Notes: generated by a model from the letters alone, not told the origin. Numbered from the stretch's first letter, positions 37,401 to 48,905 are shown. The stretch: DNA of 64,000 bases from Patellaria atrata CBS 101060 (GCA_010093705.1 MU006107.1:468044-532043), one strand, 5' to 3'. Translations and numbers: made by a program.

Positions 37401-40054
37401 CGCAACAATTCTGATACGACTTGAAAGATGGAGAATATTCCATATTTACGAATCGAGAGATATCATAAGTTTTGAAGAATTGGCACGGTACGTGTTTATC
37501 AAGGGGAGAGATGACTTGATGCTGTAGGCAAACTATTACCCAATTGAACAAGACTTTCGAGACGCAAGGCTTCGTGGAGAGATATAGAGCAGAATGTAGG
37601 AGCAAGGCAAAGATATGTACACATCAATCTGATCTTTTCTTAATCGAATAGGTAGGGGTAAGGCTTCTCATACAACTCTGAAAGTTCTAGAAGCCAAAAT
37701 CACCGCAATCAATTCAATAGTGACGTCAAATGTTAACCGATTTATGATATATGAATACATTGAATCTCAATGAGACGTACAAAGAAAGAAGAGTATAAGG
37801 CAAGCCGGCAAGCTAAAATACAACTTAAGCATGAGAGGTGTGCGAAAAGTGGTGATAGTGGAAGAGAGAGTTTTAAAGTGTGATTTGCGTGATCAGACCG
37901 ATAACTTATTTCAACGCCATTGGATGCTATCCCGACTTCCAACCCCTTTACCCACTGATAAGAACTCTGTGTAAGAGTACGCTTGCTTCGCATTGTCCGT
38001 AGACGTTTACTGTGCTCTTTTATTGCTTGAACTCCTGCGTTACACCCGATCCGCTGGATATAAATCGCATGTCAAGGCTCGACTTGATATAGTCTATGAA
38101 ACGACCAGTCATTACTTATGGATGCCGAAAATCTACCATAGTAGTGATTGAGGACCACCATTCTGCCCTACTTCTATGCCCGCTTGGTTTAGGGGTGTAT
38201 TGGTAGCCGGATGGATGTTAACTTTCTCGGACCATCGTATCGGACTGTGTCGTGGGAACAGCGACTCACATTGTTTTGATGCGGAGCCGGATCTGCCACA
38301 GGATATTCGTAATCAGGAAATGCAAGCAAAGGCAAAGAGATTGCATTGTCGTCTCGGACGCATCATAACCGATGCCACTCCCACGAGAAGCTAGTGAGTT
38401 ATGGGAGATCACCTCACAATGGGAAGAAGTCTGTACTCTCCGAGTTGACATTCAGAGCGTTGCTGTGCAACAGCATCCATTCGATAGTGTTGCGTAACCT
38501 GTAAATCACGGTAGCCACTGACCGCGTAATTGCAACGGTGACGGCTTTACGCAATGTGAGATATAAATGGCCTCCCAACCTTTCAATCTATATGGAACAT
38601 GAGCGTCTCTAAATCGTTGGTATGATTATGGGATTCAGTCACGTATTTTCCCTACTTTGCGTATCCGTATGGTCCTCGTCTTTTATTTATGGTCGGAATA
38701 TACCAAGTAGATAAGTTTGATGTTAGCATTCGCAAGACGGTGAGTCGATCTCCTCGATGACCTCACGTATGGTGGCAATTTGCGCTTTTTTTTTTTCTCT
38801 AATATCTTGACGACCAATAGCAAGGGAATAGTCATTCCGGTGATGGAGGTAGAGAATATAACTGTCTTGTGTAAAAAGGGGAAAGAGTACGGCGCGAGCA
38901 CTCTCAAAAAATGAGTGGGAGAAGTACTGTTCCGACTCGAATGTTGAACTTGCCATAGGTGCTGGTAGAAATTGAGTCCCTGTTTAGAAAATCTTAGATA
39001 GAACCGAAATTAGACATGAGAGTGAAGCACCAGTGCAAGGCAGAAGAAATCATTAGGCTACTACGATTATAATGGCTGCCAACACCGACCAACCTCATGA
39101 TAGAGTTACCTCACCGAGAACAATATCTTGAAAGAACGAGCTCTAGAATCTCGAACTAGTAAAGGGTGGCCATATCGATTCAACGGGTCCGAGTAAAGGT
39201 CAGACTACAAAGAGATGCCATCCATAACATTAAAATATTCAAAATACAACCGTTGTGCGTATGGTGTTACTTTTGTGGACTTCTCGGTATCTATGTGAGA
39301 AAGACCACTTGAATACACTAACCGGAGACCTTCCTCAAAAACATTTGATTTCGCTGAGTCCCAGTTGCAAATGGGTGAGGAATAAATGTAACCGGTAGCC
39401 AACTAACATCATTGGTGACTAGCTCTGGGTTCATCGTCAGGTGAGGGTATAGGTCCATATCTGCCACCTTCCCTCCACTTTGAGCTACCTCGCAAAGAAC
39501 CTGGACGTTGAAAAATCTCTCATCTCTGTTCTGAACCCTGTTGTACTGTAGCAACTGTCTGTATTCTAGAAATGCGTAGAAGCGTCTTTGTATCTACTGA
39601 CTTATTGGATCCGAGAACATGACCGAAGAATGGCATTAATTGTGACCTATAGATAATATCCTATAATTCATCCCGAGAAAATGTCTCAATGGGGTAGTAG
39701 AATATTTACCGTTGAAGTTTAGTGGTAGAAAACGCTGATGGGAACCAGACATTCTAGGGGTATCTTCTGCCTTATCCAATATTCTCTTAGCCTTCGTCCT
39801 TGCATTAAGGTCTTGCCCATGTTAGTATGTATTAATGGAAGAACATTACCGAATCAGAATCGTTGTTTATAATGACTATAATTGGGAAAGTACGGCAAAT
39901 AAGGATAGAGCGCAGTTGATATATCTTAAATGACGATAGGGCATGATGGACATAACAAGTTGAATGAAAAGTATATTAAGAATATAATAAGGGAATCGGT
40001 ATTTGATTCTCAAAATCACTCCCTCTTTATAGTTAGAGATAAATACAAGTCCAC
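34449..40054. other. 5.6-kb gene-poor region
   Basis: From the RRM-gene start to the first AA9 gene. The first ~1.5 kb is GC-richer and could be an extended promoter (poly-A run at about 35217-35228). Beyond 36 kb it is AT-rich with only short ORFs. A minus-strand stretch at 39318-39554 has protein-like composition (VTNDVSWLPVTFIPHPF), but no family is recognised; it may be a gene relic. Confidence 0.45.
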
Positions 40055-40855
40055 TTAACCAGTCCACACAGGAGGTCCAGGCGGGACATATGCATTAGGT
40101 TGAATACTTCCAAGGTTCACCAATATTCCGGGATCATTGCTCTTATATGCTCCGGGAAATGATACAAGGGGACCCGGTGTTCCGTTCCCCCCTCCTGTAA
40201 CCTTGATTTGTGAACATGAAAGATAGAATTGAGCTTTGTTCGCTTGCATAGCCATGTGCAGAGCAATATGCTCTACACGAAGGAGGTATTCGCCGTCAGG
40301 GGTACTGCTTGGAATCGTAGCATCTACCGTAACATAGTCATCTAAGAAACAGGTAAGATTCAACTATACTCTCACGGTAAATGAACGTCTAGACTCCTTA
40401 CTCTGACCTGGCCATGTCATCTGTTTGTTATTGTCTACTGTCGGCATAGTCGTCTTAATCTTAAACCAAACGGCACCAGCGCCGTCCCAAGTCGATGCTG
40501 ACTGGCCCGCAGGGACTTTGGCAAGATAGTATTGGGTCGGTCCAGGATGATTGACCTGTTGCGTCGAGACGTAGTGGATAGTTGCGCCAGCAGGGACAGT
40601 CATGATACTTCCAGCATTTTGCGATTGATAGCAACGAATGTCCCCATTTGTTGGATTTTCAATACCCTGTTTGCTTTGCGCATTCTTCGTCATGCGTGTC
40701 GCGGCCCAGTCTTTCTCCTCAGCCCTTCCATTGACGACAAGTCTTGGAAATGTATCTAGAAATGTTAGAATTTTCCATCTATAGAGAGTTAGTATCCACA
40801 TACAATGAGCTTGGACCGCTGAGGCAGCTAGTAGTAGAGTGGTGATGAACTGCAT
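40055..40855 (-). CDS. AA9 lytic polysaccharide monooxygenase (230 aa)
   Basis: Secreted copper monooxygenase cleaving cellulose or related glucans. Exons on the minus strand are 40855-40804, 40755-40402 and 40341-40055, giving 230 residues. Signal peptide [16 protein letters not shown] is followed by the mature N-terminal histidine (H-Y-T-F-P-R), which is formed exactly at the first splice and would be the first half of the copper histidine brace. The second His lies in [15 protein letters not shown], and the axial Tyr region is [12 protein letters not shown]. It has no CBM1 and no long tail. Introns are 48 and 60 bp. The gene is intact although it lies in gene-poor DNA. Confidence 0.92.
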
Positions 40856-42431
40856 CTTGAATTCTTTATCGCAAAGATGAGAGGTCTGTGGCCAAAGTGC
40901 AGTTGCAAGCTATCTTATATCCGTTTTAGTGACTCGATTTCAGGATGAGGAAGTATAGATAGAGCCAGGATATAGAAATATTAATATGGTGTTGTTCTTG
41001 GTTATCTATTTTCTCTTTCAGAGTATCCCTAATTGGAAATGTATTTGAGGACAATCTGGGCATAACATGGATAAATCGTGGGGAAACCTTGTTAGTCTGC
41101 TTGATTACGATCAGATGGACACCTATTTTAATTTGAAAATACCTAGTATTTCTCAAAGACCTGGCCCGCGTAAGGATTCAAGCTATGACAGAGGTTACAT
41201 TTTTATTAATAGTGTTAAAACGGAGAATTAGAGGTAAGGTTCCTGATGTTGTCCTCAATACCAAGAATTTCGCAAAGAAGTTATTAGACTTGGGGGAGTT
41301 GTTGCAACATTTATTGAGAAAGGATATTCAAAAGACCTAGCGGATAGGACATGCATAATTTCTTGTTCTTCTGTTCCCAACTTGACTCGGGTAGACTACG
41401 CCAGAAGTTTTCTGGATATTTGACAAAACAGACACATGGATTTGCATAAGGGGAAGGACTATGCAGAGACACTCACCTCGTAATCCCCACCCTTTTAAAG
41501 CACCAGGATTAAAGGTCAAACTCCCCGTAATACTCTGGAATACCAAGACCGGCCCAAGTTCTTGACTAATTAGCACCCCTTGTCGGCTACGTCGAGCCTT
41601 AAACCTCTGCACTCTTGCTTTTAAGCCCGCTAGTGGAGAATCTGAATCGACACCCGGCCCTATAGACATTCTGAGAGCGAGGGAAGCGTCGCCGACGTCA
41701 TCAATGTACTTGCATTCTCGTGCGACAAGGGCTATTCGACTTCACGGTCATTTTGGCCGATCTGTAGATGTAATCTGCGTCCATATCCTCTACCAAGGCT
41801 CGTGGGTTGTGGTAGAGAGCTCACTTCTCATTCTAAGACGCAGAATCTTTACCATCAACAGAGGCAAAAAAGCCTGGTTTCCAAATTTCTAACAAGAACC
41901 GAATGGCGCACAGTCACAATGTTTCTGCAATCAACCCTTATGGGGAACTCAACGACATCCGCCTCTGTCTTTCAATCGACGACCCAGATAACCAGAGCTC
42001 ATGCTCGCACACCATCAAGTCTGGTTAGGGGCGTGCACAGAATATTCTCCTAGGGCGGAATATAGAGATATGATTCTGTCACGCGTTAATCTACATCTCC
42101 TAGTTAAATCTTGCATCCATTTCTTCGTATAACCCTTCTTTGGCTCGGTAGATATGACAGTGGTCTTTTATCTACTTCCTTGGGGAGTCTGATTGATATA
42201 CAGGAACTTCTTTGAGGAGGAAGGCGTAGATATAGATTTTATAGAGGAACTATGGGGTGTGGATGCCGGTGATGGAGAAGTCGAGGCCGATATATAGTTA
42301 CCGAGTGATTTTTTGGCTCGTAGGGCTAAGCTTCCTAGGTGCGGCCCTTCGAGGAGCGAGCTCCCTGTGCCCAGGATCACTTGGAGGTTGTAGTCTCCTA
42401 TGATCTGTTTGCTCTTCATCTCGACGTTGCG
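40856..42431. other. Gene-poor stretch, unrecognised short ORFs
   Basis: Holds the AA9 promoter and AT-rich DNA. ORFs at 41337-41669 (minus) and 42168-42419 (minus) have no recognised domain and lie next to the relic described below; they may belong to the same dead gene. Confidence 0.4.
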
Positions 42432-43177
42432 TTAACGAGACTCTTGAAATGATCGCTCATAAGTATCTCGGTTCTGCTCGATGAACGCCACATTTAGAAG
42501 TATGGCTTCTGTGTCGGCATAACCCTTCTTTGACAAGTAATCGAGCACTATATCATTTACACTTTGCTAGGTTGCCACTGGATGTGCGAAAACTTTGGTC
42601 TTCTTCGTCTCGTCTTCCCGTTGAGCTTGGTAGTTCTGCGCTCCTTGCTGGTAAAGTCCCAGCCGCCGTGCTCAAATAGAGGAGTATCGGGCTCATTTGT
42701 TTCCATCCGATCCTTGATGTCCTGTTTCTTGAATCTAGCCACCGTGAGCACGTCCAACTTTACAGAGGCAGCTTCCGAAATACTCGGATATGCTTCCGCG
42801 CATACCTCGGAGAGCAATTCGAGCGTATTGGTGTTCCCGATCTGTTGCATGCCAAAAGCCAACATTCCTCTCTATCTCACAACAGGACTCTTCGCCTTGG
42901 TGATTTCTTGTAATCCATCAGTGAAGCAGTAAAGCTCATTGACGAGCACTTCAAATTTCTTCTTGACGTGGACGACCCAACGAATCTATTTGACTCCTTT
43001 CGCTTTTGCTCCCTTACCGATGACTAAGAGTGGTTCGGAATGAAAAGGCCTGAGGGGTTCTCTGCGAGATCTTCGACCGAGCTCCAATTTGCCCGCTTTA
43101 GTGGATTTTGAGGGGCTAGGCCGGTGATAGATAGTCTTGTTACCGCCGGTTTCCGATTTGCTTGTTTGTGTCCTCAA
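42432..43177 (-). pseudogene. Degenerate gene relic with LisH-like motif
   Basis: Three minus-strand segments look protein-like but are in different frames or separated by stops: 43177-42986 (basic), 42865-42557 (MLAFGMQQIGNTNTLELLSE... RRRRPKFSHIQWQP) and 42559-42432 (VNDIVLDYLSKKGYADTEAI, which resembles a LisH dimerisation motif). The second and third segments would join through a frameshift near 42557. No intron with usable borders fixes the frame, so I read it as a pseudogene. The parent family is not recognised. Confidence 0.3.
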
Positions 43178-43404
43178 AGAGTGCAGCAGTCATTGTTAAT
43201 GTTCGGTGATTAATGGTTTGAATTGAGTTTGTCGTAATGTTGGCTACAAGTTCTCGTCAGTCATCTGTTACGGCCACGGACCATGAGGAAGTGCAGGAGA
43301 GGAATGGGGAAGAAGGGGGACCACTCGGAGGAACTGCGGTAAAACAAAAGTCACGTGATGCGATCGATACTTGAGTGCGAGCGAGCACCGTGCATAGGAA
43401 ACAG

Positions 43405-43425
43405 GACTGTGAAGAAGGAATACTT
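43405..43425 (+). repeat. Left arm of outer inverted repeat
   Basis: 21 bp (GACTGTGAAGAAGGAATACT...) exactly inverted at 44046-44066. A weaker match extends outward through GGAAA. Confidence 0.8.
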
Positions 43426-43430
43426 GAGTT

Positions 43431-43465
43431 AAGGAGTCAGCAAGTTATATCATAACTTGAAGTGC
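43431..43465 (+). repeat. Left arm of inner inverted repeat
   Basis: AAGGAGTCAGCAAGTT...AACTTGAAGTGC is inverted with few mismatches at 43852-43887. It lies next to the outer arm on the left but 160 bp from it on the right. Confidence 0.75.
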
Positions 43466-43851
43466 AAACCTTTACACGTTCTATCACGAAGCGGAAACCA
43501 AACCCTTCTTTCACATAAAGGAGGAGACTCCCCAGTGAGAAACCCTGCGCGTCGTTAGACTTGTCTTGTTCTGTCTTGACAGGTATAAACTACCGCCGTT
43601 TAATATAACCTCGTATTTGAAATCCTTTCTATCGGTGGGGTCGACTTTAATCTAAACCTTATCATTAAACATCCTAGATCGTTCTTAGGGCTAATAAAAC
43701 TCACCATTGATATAAGAGAACTCGTTGTTACAACGGGAGTCTATACTTATCGAGACAGAATAGGATAAGTCTAGAAACGCGCCTGGCTTCTCACTTAACG
43801 TGGTCAACCACTAGGGTAGTTTCCGCAAGTGATAGGGTTCGTATAACAAAG

Positions 43852-43887
43852 GCACTTCAAGTTATCGATACAACTTGCTGACTCCTT
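43852..43887 (-). repeat. Right arm of inner inverted repeat
   Basis: Inverted partner of 43431-43465. Confidence 0.75.
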
Positions 43888-44045
43888 GACTTCTTGGTGA
43901 TGCTCACAATGGGACAAGACGGGCTGTATGGAAACAGCGTAACAAGAGAAGTCAAGTTCAAAACCGTAACATCCGAATCTATGGTTAAGATTAATGGTAA
44001 GAATAACTACGAAGAATCTAAATACATGCTTAAAGGAGCGTCCTT

Positions 44046-44066
44046 AAGTATTCCTTCTTCACAGTC
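44046..44066 (-). repeat. Right arm of outer inverted repeat
   Basis: Inverted partner of 43405-43425, 21 of 21 bp identical. Confidence 0.8.
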
Positions 44067-44323
44067 TTATTTTCCCTGGCTAGCTGTGGTCAGTGGCCAA
44101 CACCTCTGTCCTCCTCTGGACACTGGCCATGTCACGTGACCTTAACTTCCGTCCTAGTTGTTCCGATCCGTCGCCTGGTGCTATACCCCCAGTGATGCAT
44201 CCCTATCATTTTGTGGCCGTAACACTTGTGTGAGATTACAGATTACTCAAAATCGTCGCTTAATTATTTAATAACAATTTTAACGAGTGTTTAAATATAT
44301 GAGAATAATGTTATAACGGGAGT

Positions 44324-44468
44324 TGTTAGTTAAACTGGATCTGCAGGTGCACTGAATATATCGCTTAATTCTTAAAAGAGTGGCTCTCTCTAGCTATTAT
44401 ATACTACAGGTATATACTAAAACGGATAGAATGTTATAAAATATGTCTTAGAAAAAAGCAAAAATGGA
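44324..44468 (-). repeat. Repeat family A fragment (TGTTAGAY-ended)
   Basis: Diverged copy of the family A repeat, reading TGTTAGTTAAACTGGATCTG onward. It is cut by the pogo-type insertion at the TA at 44469. Compare the complete copy at 62078-62369. Confidence 0.7.
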
Positions 44469-44470
44469 TA

Positions 44471-44526
44471 ACGTTATTGATTATCGAGCCGGCCAGATCA
44501 TCGAGTCGGCCACTTTCCGACCACGT
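44471..44526 (+). repeat. Left terminal inverted repeat of the pogo-type element
   Basis: Pairs with 46395-46449. The few mismatches near the tip (TTATTG against GGTTG) look like C/T changes. Confidence 0.9.
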
Positions 44527-44569
44527 CGCGACCTTCAACTCTAAACCCTACCACAACAAAACAAAAACA

Positions 44570-45991
44570 ATGTCTTCGCAAATCCAAGAATCTAAAATCA
44601 TCCTTGTCATCGAGGCTATCCAGGCAGCAAAAAATATGTCTATCCGAACTGCTGCGAAGACGTATAATGTCCCCCGAACGACCCTTACCGATCGAGTCAA
44701 CGGACGCGTCGCGAGACCCGAGAAACGAAACGCCCGGTACAATTTGACCCTCAACGAAGAAGAAATGATTATTAAGTACGTACTCGACTAAGATTCGCGA
44801 GGGTTTCCCCCCCGGATCGATAGCGTTGAAGATATGGCGAATCTCCTCCTCGCGTCGCGTCACGCACAACGAGTCGGCAAGAAATGGCCATACCGCTTTA
44901 TAGAACGCCGTCGAGAGCTTAAGACGCGTTTCTCTCGCGCATACGACTTCCAGCGAATCCTCTGTGAAGATCCTAAGTTGATTGAGGACTGGTTTCTACT
45001 TGTGGCCAATATGCGCGCAAAGTATAGTATCCAAGATTGCGACTTCTATAACTTTGATGAGACGGGCTTTGTGATAGGGGCTATCTGTGACAGTATAGTC
45101 ATTACACGTGCCGATCGACGTAGCCGAAGCTAGCAACTCCAACCAGGTAATCGGGAATGGGCGACTGTGATTGAGTGCGTGGCAAGCGATGGCTTTTGTA
45201 TCCCTCCATTCCTCATTGTCTAAGGCGTCAATCACCTCGCGTCTTCGTATACGAAATGTGACCTCCCCCCTCCTTGGGTCATTACGACGACTCCTAATGG
45301 CTGTACCGATAATGATACGGCCCTTGAATGGATTAGGCACTTCGATAAACATACTAAGGTCCGGCAACAAGGACTCTATCGGATGATTGTCCTTGACGGC
45401 CATGATAGCCACTTATCTGCCTAGTTTGAGAAATTCTATAAGGCTAACAATATTATTACGCTTTGCCTACCTGCACACTCCTCCCACCTTACCCAGCCTT
45501 TAGATGTTGGGTGCTTTAGTGTATTGAAATGGCTATATAGTCGGGAACTTAAGGAATATATCAAAGCTCATATCACCTATATTACTAAGACGGAGTTCTT
45601 TATTGCATTCAAAGCCGCCCACTTTAACCCAATAACGCCCCAAAATATCAAGGCTGGCTTCCGAGGTACTGGCCTAGTACCATATAACCCTCAAGTTGTA
45701 ATATCGAAGCTAGATATCAAGTTACGGACACCAACACCTACCAGCTCCCCGCTCCCTAAGGCTGACCTATGGGCCTCCCAGACTCCATATAGCCCAATAG
45801 AGGCCATTTCACAGTCCGAATATATACGAATTCGAATCTCTAGGCATCAAGGAAGCTCTCCAACTCATATTTTCGGCGATATCATGATTAGCGAAAGGTA
45901 CGGAGCTGATTGCCCATGAGATGACCCCTTTAGGTAACCGGGTACATACCCTTGAAAAGGCTAACGAGGCCCTTTCAAAATATCGCACCTG
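44570..45991 (+). pseudogene. Broken pogo/Fot1 transposase
   Basis: One reading frame with four nonsense codons: TAA 44789, TAG 45131, TAA 45221, TAG 45422. At least three sit where Gln is expected, as C-to-T changes would give. A helix-turn-helix DNA-binding region opens it (IQAAKNMSIRTAAKTYNVP). The catalytic acidic residues are visible in NFDETGF, LDGHDSH and QPLDVG. A one-base frameshift near 45893-45905 moves the conserved tail (ELIAHEMTPLGNRVHTLEKA) into another frame. It cannot make transposase. Confidence 0.9.
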
Positions 45992-46394
45992 ACTAAGCAC
46001 TCAGTCGGGTATATATGCTGTCCTCCTCTAGTCTCCTCTGGATCAGACACTTCAATCTACATTCTTCACTTTACATGCCCTTACCACCTTACACAAAACG
46101 ATGAAGAGCTAAAAAGACGCGCTTACGAGTTGGAGGTGCACTTACTGTAGAGGATGCACAGGATCTAATTGCTTAGAAGGACGCTGGTCGACAGAAATCA
46201 GGTGAGAAGTTAGTGGAAGGAGGTGATAAAGAAACTAGAACTATCGACTTTACGGCACTATAGGAAGTGCGGTAAGAGTGGCATAATATAAGAACCTGCC
46301 AGGAGGTTAAGGAGACGTTAGATGAAGTTAGTTCAATTGATTATAATTTGTTTTTAAAATATTGGGGTTGCGTAATTGAATTAGGAAGTTGCAG

Positions 46395-46449
46395 CGTGGT
46401 CGGAAAGTGGCCGACTCGATGATCTGGCCGGCTCGATGATCAACCACGT
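46395..46449 (-). repeat. Right terminal inverted repeat of the pogo-type element
   Basis: Inverted partner of 44471-44526, followed by the duplicated TA. Confidence 0.9.
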
Positions 46450-46451
46450 TA

Positions 46452-47055
46452 TAATATGGATCTGGATTTCCTGGATTTTTTGAGTATCGAATCCGAATCC
46501 AATCCACGACTAGTCGAATCCAAATCCACGTCAAATCGCGTTGAAAATCCAGTCAAGATCCACCTGAATCCAATCCACGGCCATCACTGCTTTCAGATGC
46601 TGGAGTTGCTCACATTTGTCACCGATACCTAACTGTAAAATCTTCAATTATATTGTAGAAATACCAAATCTGGGGATTGAGAGTTCAAGCCTCTACGAAC
46701 TAACCAGTCAAACATCTTCGGACAAATCTTAAATTCGCGACCAGGAGTTGTTATATATTTGGCGATAGAGTTTAGAAACACAACCAATCAGAACCAGCTA
46801 AGGTATATCAGTATATATTACGAACCACCTATTCTCCAGATGTCGTTTACACCTATATAGCTAATGTCATAGTAGTATCTTGTCTCGCCGACGCCCGCTC
46901 CATACTTTTGCGACTTTTACAACAGCGTGCATTAATCTACTAACCTCCACGGTGCGGTAAGATCTTAATCTACCGTTCGATATGTAATAACAGTTGTTAG
47001 GATAGCGATATGCTTCCCCTCATTTTCCAGTCGGGTAAATTGTCGTGTATTTGGT
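46452..47055. other. Intergenic, with AATCCA-rich degenerate repeat at 46460-46585
   Basis: The first ~125 bp repeats words such as CGAATCC and AATCCACG at irregular spacing. The rest is AT-rich without ORFs. Confidence 0.5.
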
Positions 47056-47245
47056 TATTGAAATTGAGGATCACGTAAGGTGGCTGAATGTCTGAAACGG
47101 CTGGAGGCCATAGCAATTGAAATGGCTGAATAGGAAATACTATAAGATGGAATGTCACCCACATGATAGTTTACAATCAATGAACACTTTACACTCTTCT
47201 ATCTACTATCTCAGCTCATACCTGTGTGTATTCAAACATTGGTAG
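47056..47245 (-). repeat. Transposon-derived segment upstream of the second AA9 gene
   Basis: Matches the reverse complement of about 56286-56779. The 56-kb copy carries an inserted B repeat, so the match is in two parts. A 25-bp block around GATCACGTAAGGTGGCTG is identical, and the block TACCTGTGTGTATTCAA is also shared. It ends about 120 bp before the AA9 start codon. Confidence 0.7.
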
Positions 47246-47367
47246 AGTCTAGTTCACTGGAATCTGGTGAATATATACGAGGCGAGTGGTTTAAGGAAAA
47301 TGGTTCCTCTCCTCAACGCATCTTAAAGTCAAATTAGGTTAGACTGAAGAGGATTGTACAATTCATA

Positions 47368-48397
47368 ATGCTTTGGCATACCCTCACCGTCGCGGCGTCA
47401 CTGCTCGCCAGCGTAGCCGGCCATGGAGGCATCAGCAAATACACTATCAACGGCATTGAGTATAATGGGTAACGTAGCCCCTGTTTCTCTTTAAGGATAA
47501 AATCTAAAAGCCCTCCAAGCAACATCCCCTATGCTCCTGATGCAGGTCAAGAGAGCATTCAAAGACGATGGTATCCCAACCCGATCGAAGATTTTCGCAG
47601 TCCAGCCATGACCTGTAACCGTGCTGGTGATGGACTTGCCGCCAAAAACCCTACCACTTACGCTCATATCAAAGCTGGGGATACTATCAATGTATACTAC
47701 GACCGTAATTACGAATGCAATGATCTACCCGACGGCTCTAATAAGACAGCATGCTCCTACTTCCAGCGCACATGGGTACACTGTGCGGGTCCAATCATGG
47801 TATACATGGCAAACTGTAATGGGCCTTGTGAAAAGTTCGACGGTAAAGGAAAGGTCTGGTTTAAGATTCAACAGGCAGGGTTAAAACCCGATGGTCGATT
47901 GAACACTTGCGATTTTGCACAGTGGGAAGCGACCCAACGGGGTAGGGAGCAGCATGGAGTTCTATACAAGGGTTGGCCCGTTGTAATCCCCCAGAATCTG
48001 AAACCAGGAAACTACCTGATCAGGCACGAGATACTGATGATCGAGTTGAACCCAGTTCAGGCATACCCGAATTGCGCAAACTTGGAAATAAGTGGCACAG
48101 GAGATTCGGTACCGCCTGAGGAGTATTTGGTGGAGTTTCCTGGCACTTACTCAATGAATGGTATGTGACTGTGGAGATGACGAATATATATGCGAAGATA
48201 TGTTTGCTGATATTCAAACAGAGCCCGGACTTGCCATTGCTGGGCTGCTGTATGGACCTGAATTGAGAAATGTCTCTGTAAGTGGGACAAATTTTGTAGA
48301 GTTTTTGCAAAAGCTAACTCACATGTAGAATTATACTCTTCCCGGCCCAAAGATTTGGGAAGGATTTGACCCCCAGGAATGGAACTGGACTTCATAG
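47368..48397 (+). CDS. AA9 lytic polysaccharide monooxygenase (291 aa)
   Basis: Secreted copper monooxygenase acting on cellulose or hemicellulose. Exons are 47368-47468, 47511-48160, 48222-48277 and 48329-48397, giving 291 residues. Signal peptide MLWHTLTVAASLLASVAG; the mature protein starts with His (HGGISKYTINGIEYNG). After the first splice it reads GPPSNIPYAPDAGQESIQRRW, as in AA9. The second copper His is probably in TWVHCAGPIMVYM; the axial Tyr region is QAYPNCANLEISG. A C-terminal extension (EPGLAIAGLLYGPELRNVSNYTLPGP...) is typical of larger AA9 members. The first acceptor is AAG (47510). It belongs to a different AA9 subgroup than the 40-kb gene. Confidence 0.92.
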
Positions 48398-48704
48398 CTC
48401 TCGTAAGGACGACAAGCTCTTCAAAACATGATCATTACAGATATATAACTCTATATAGTGCTCTAAGATTAAACACAGACCCTAAAACCTCTGAATAATC
48501 TGCTAAATGCATCATCCTTGACGTGATCTCAAGGATTTCTGCCTTGATATGCCTCTTAAAGCGGTTACTGGAATATACAATCTAATATTCGGGTTTAAGC
48601 ATTGAGAGAAGAGGGAATGATAATACCTGAGTATAGGATAGTGCGTAAGCTGTATTGTGAAGATGAGATACAAAATGAACGGAAGATGTGTACGATCTTC
48701 CAAG
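48398..48704. other. AA9 3' region, no gene
   Basis: 307 bp of AT-rich DNA. Nothing coding seen. Confidence 0.5.
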
Positions 48705-48905
48705 TGTTAGATGGTGGAGCTGTCGGAGGTGCTAGTGTCAGATTGCTGCAGTAGCTGAAAAGATGCATGGCTTGATTCTCAAAAGAGTGGTTCTATCTAG
48801 CTGTTATATACTGCAAGTATGTACCAAAAAGGACGGAATAGTATGAAATCTATGTCTTAAAAAACAGTAAAAATAGGTACCAACAGTAAGAACTAAGAGA
48901 TAGTC
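48705..48905 (-). repeat. Two abutting family A repeat fragments
   Basis: 48705-48735 (TGTTAGATGGTGGAGCTGTC...) matches one end of family A; 48736 onward (TGTCAGATTGCTGCAG...) matches the opposite-end portion and also 57541-57715. Confidence 0.65.

Larger units (their letters stand above)
43178..44323. other. AT-rich repeat-bearing region without genes
   Basis: Contains two interleaved inverted repeat pairs (listed separately) and RIP-like AT-rich DNA. No ORF of interest. Confidence 0.45.
44471..46449 (+). mobile_element. pogo/Fot1-type DNA transposon, full length, RIP-inactivated
   Basis: A 1,979-bp element with TA duplications at 44469-44470 and 46450-46451. Terminal inverted repeats of about 56 bp (44471-44526 and 46395-46449) carry the shared core CGAGCCGGCCAGATCATCGA. 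Size, TA target and transposase type fit the Fot1/pogo branch of Tc1-mariner. It inserted into a family A repeat. Confidence 0.93.
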
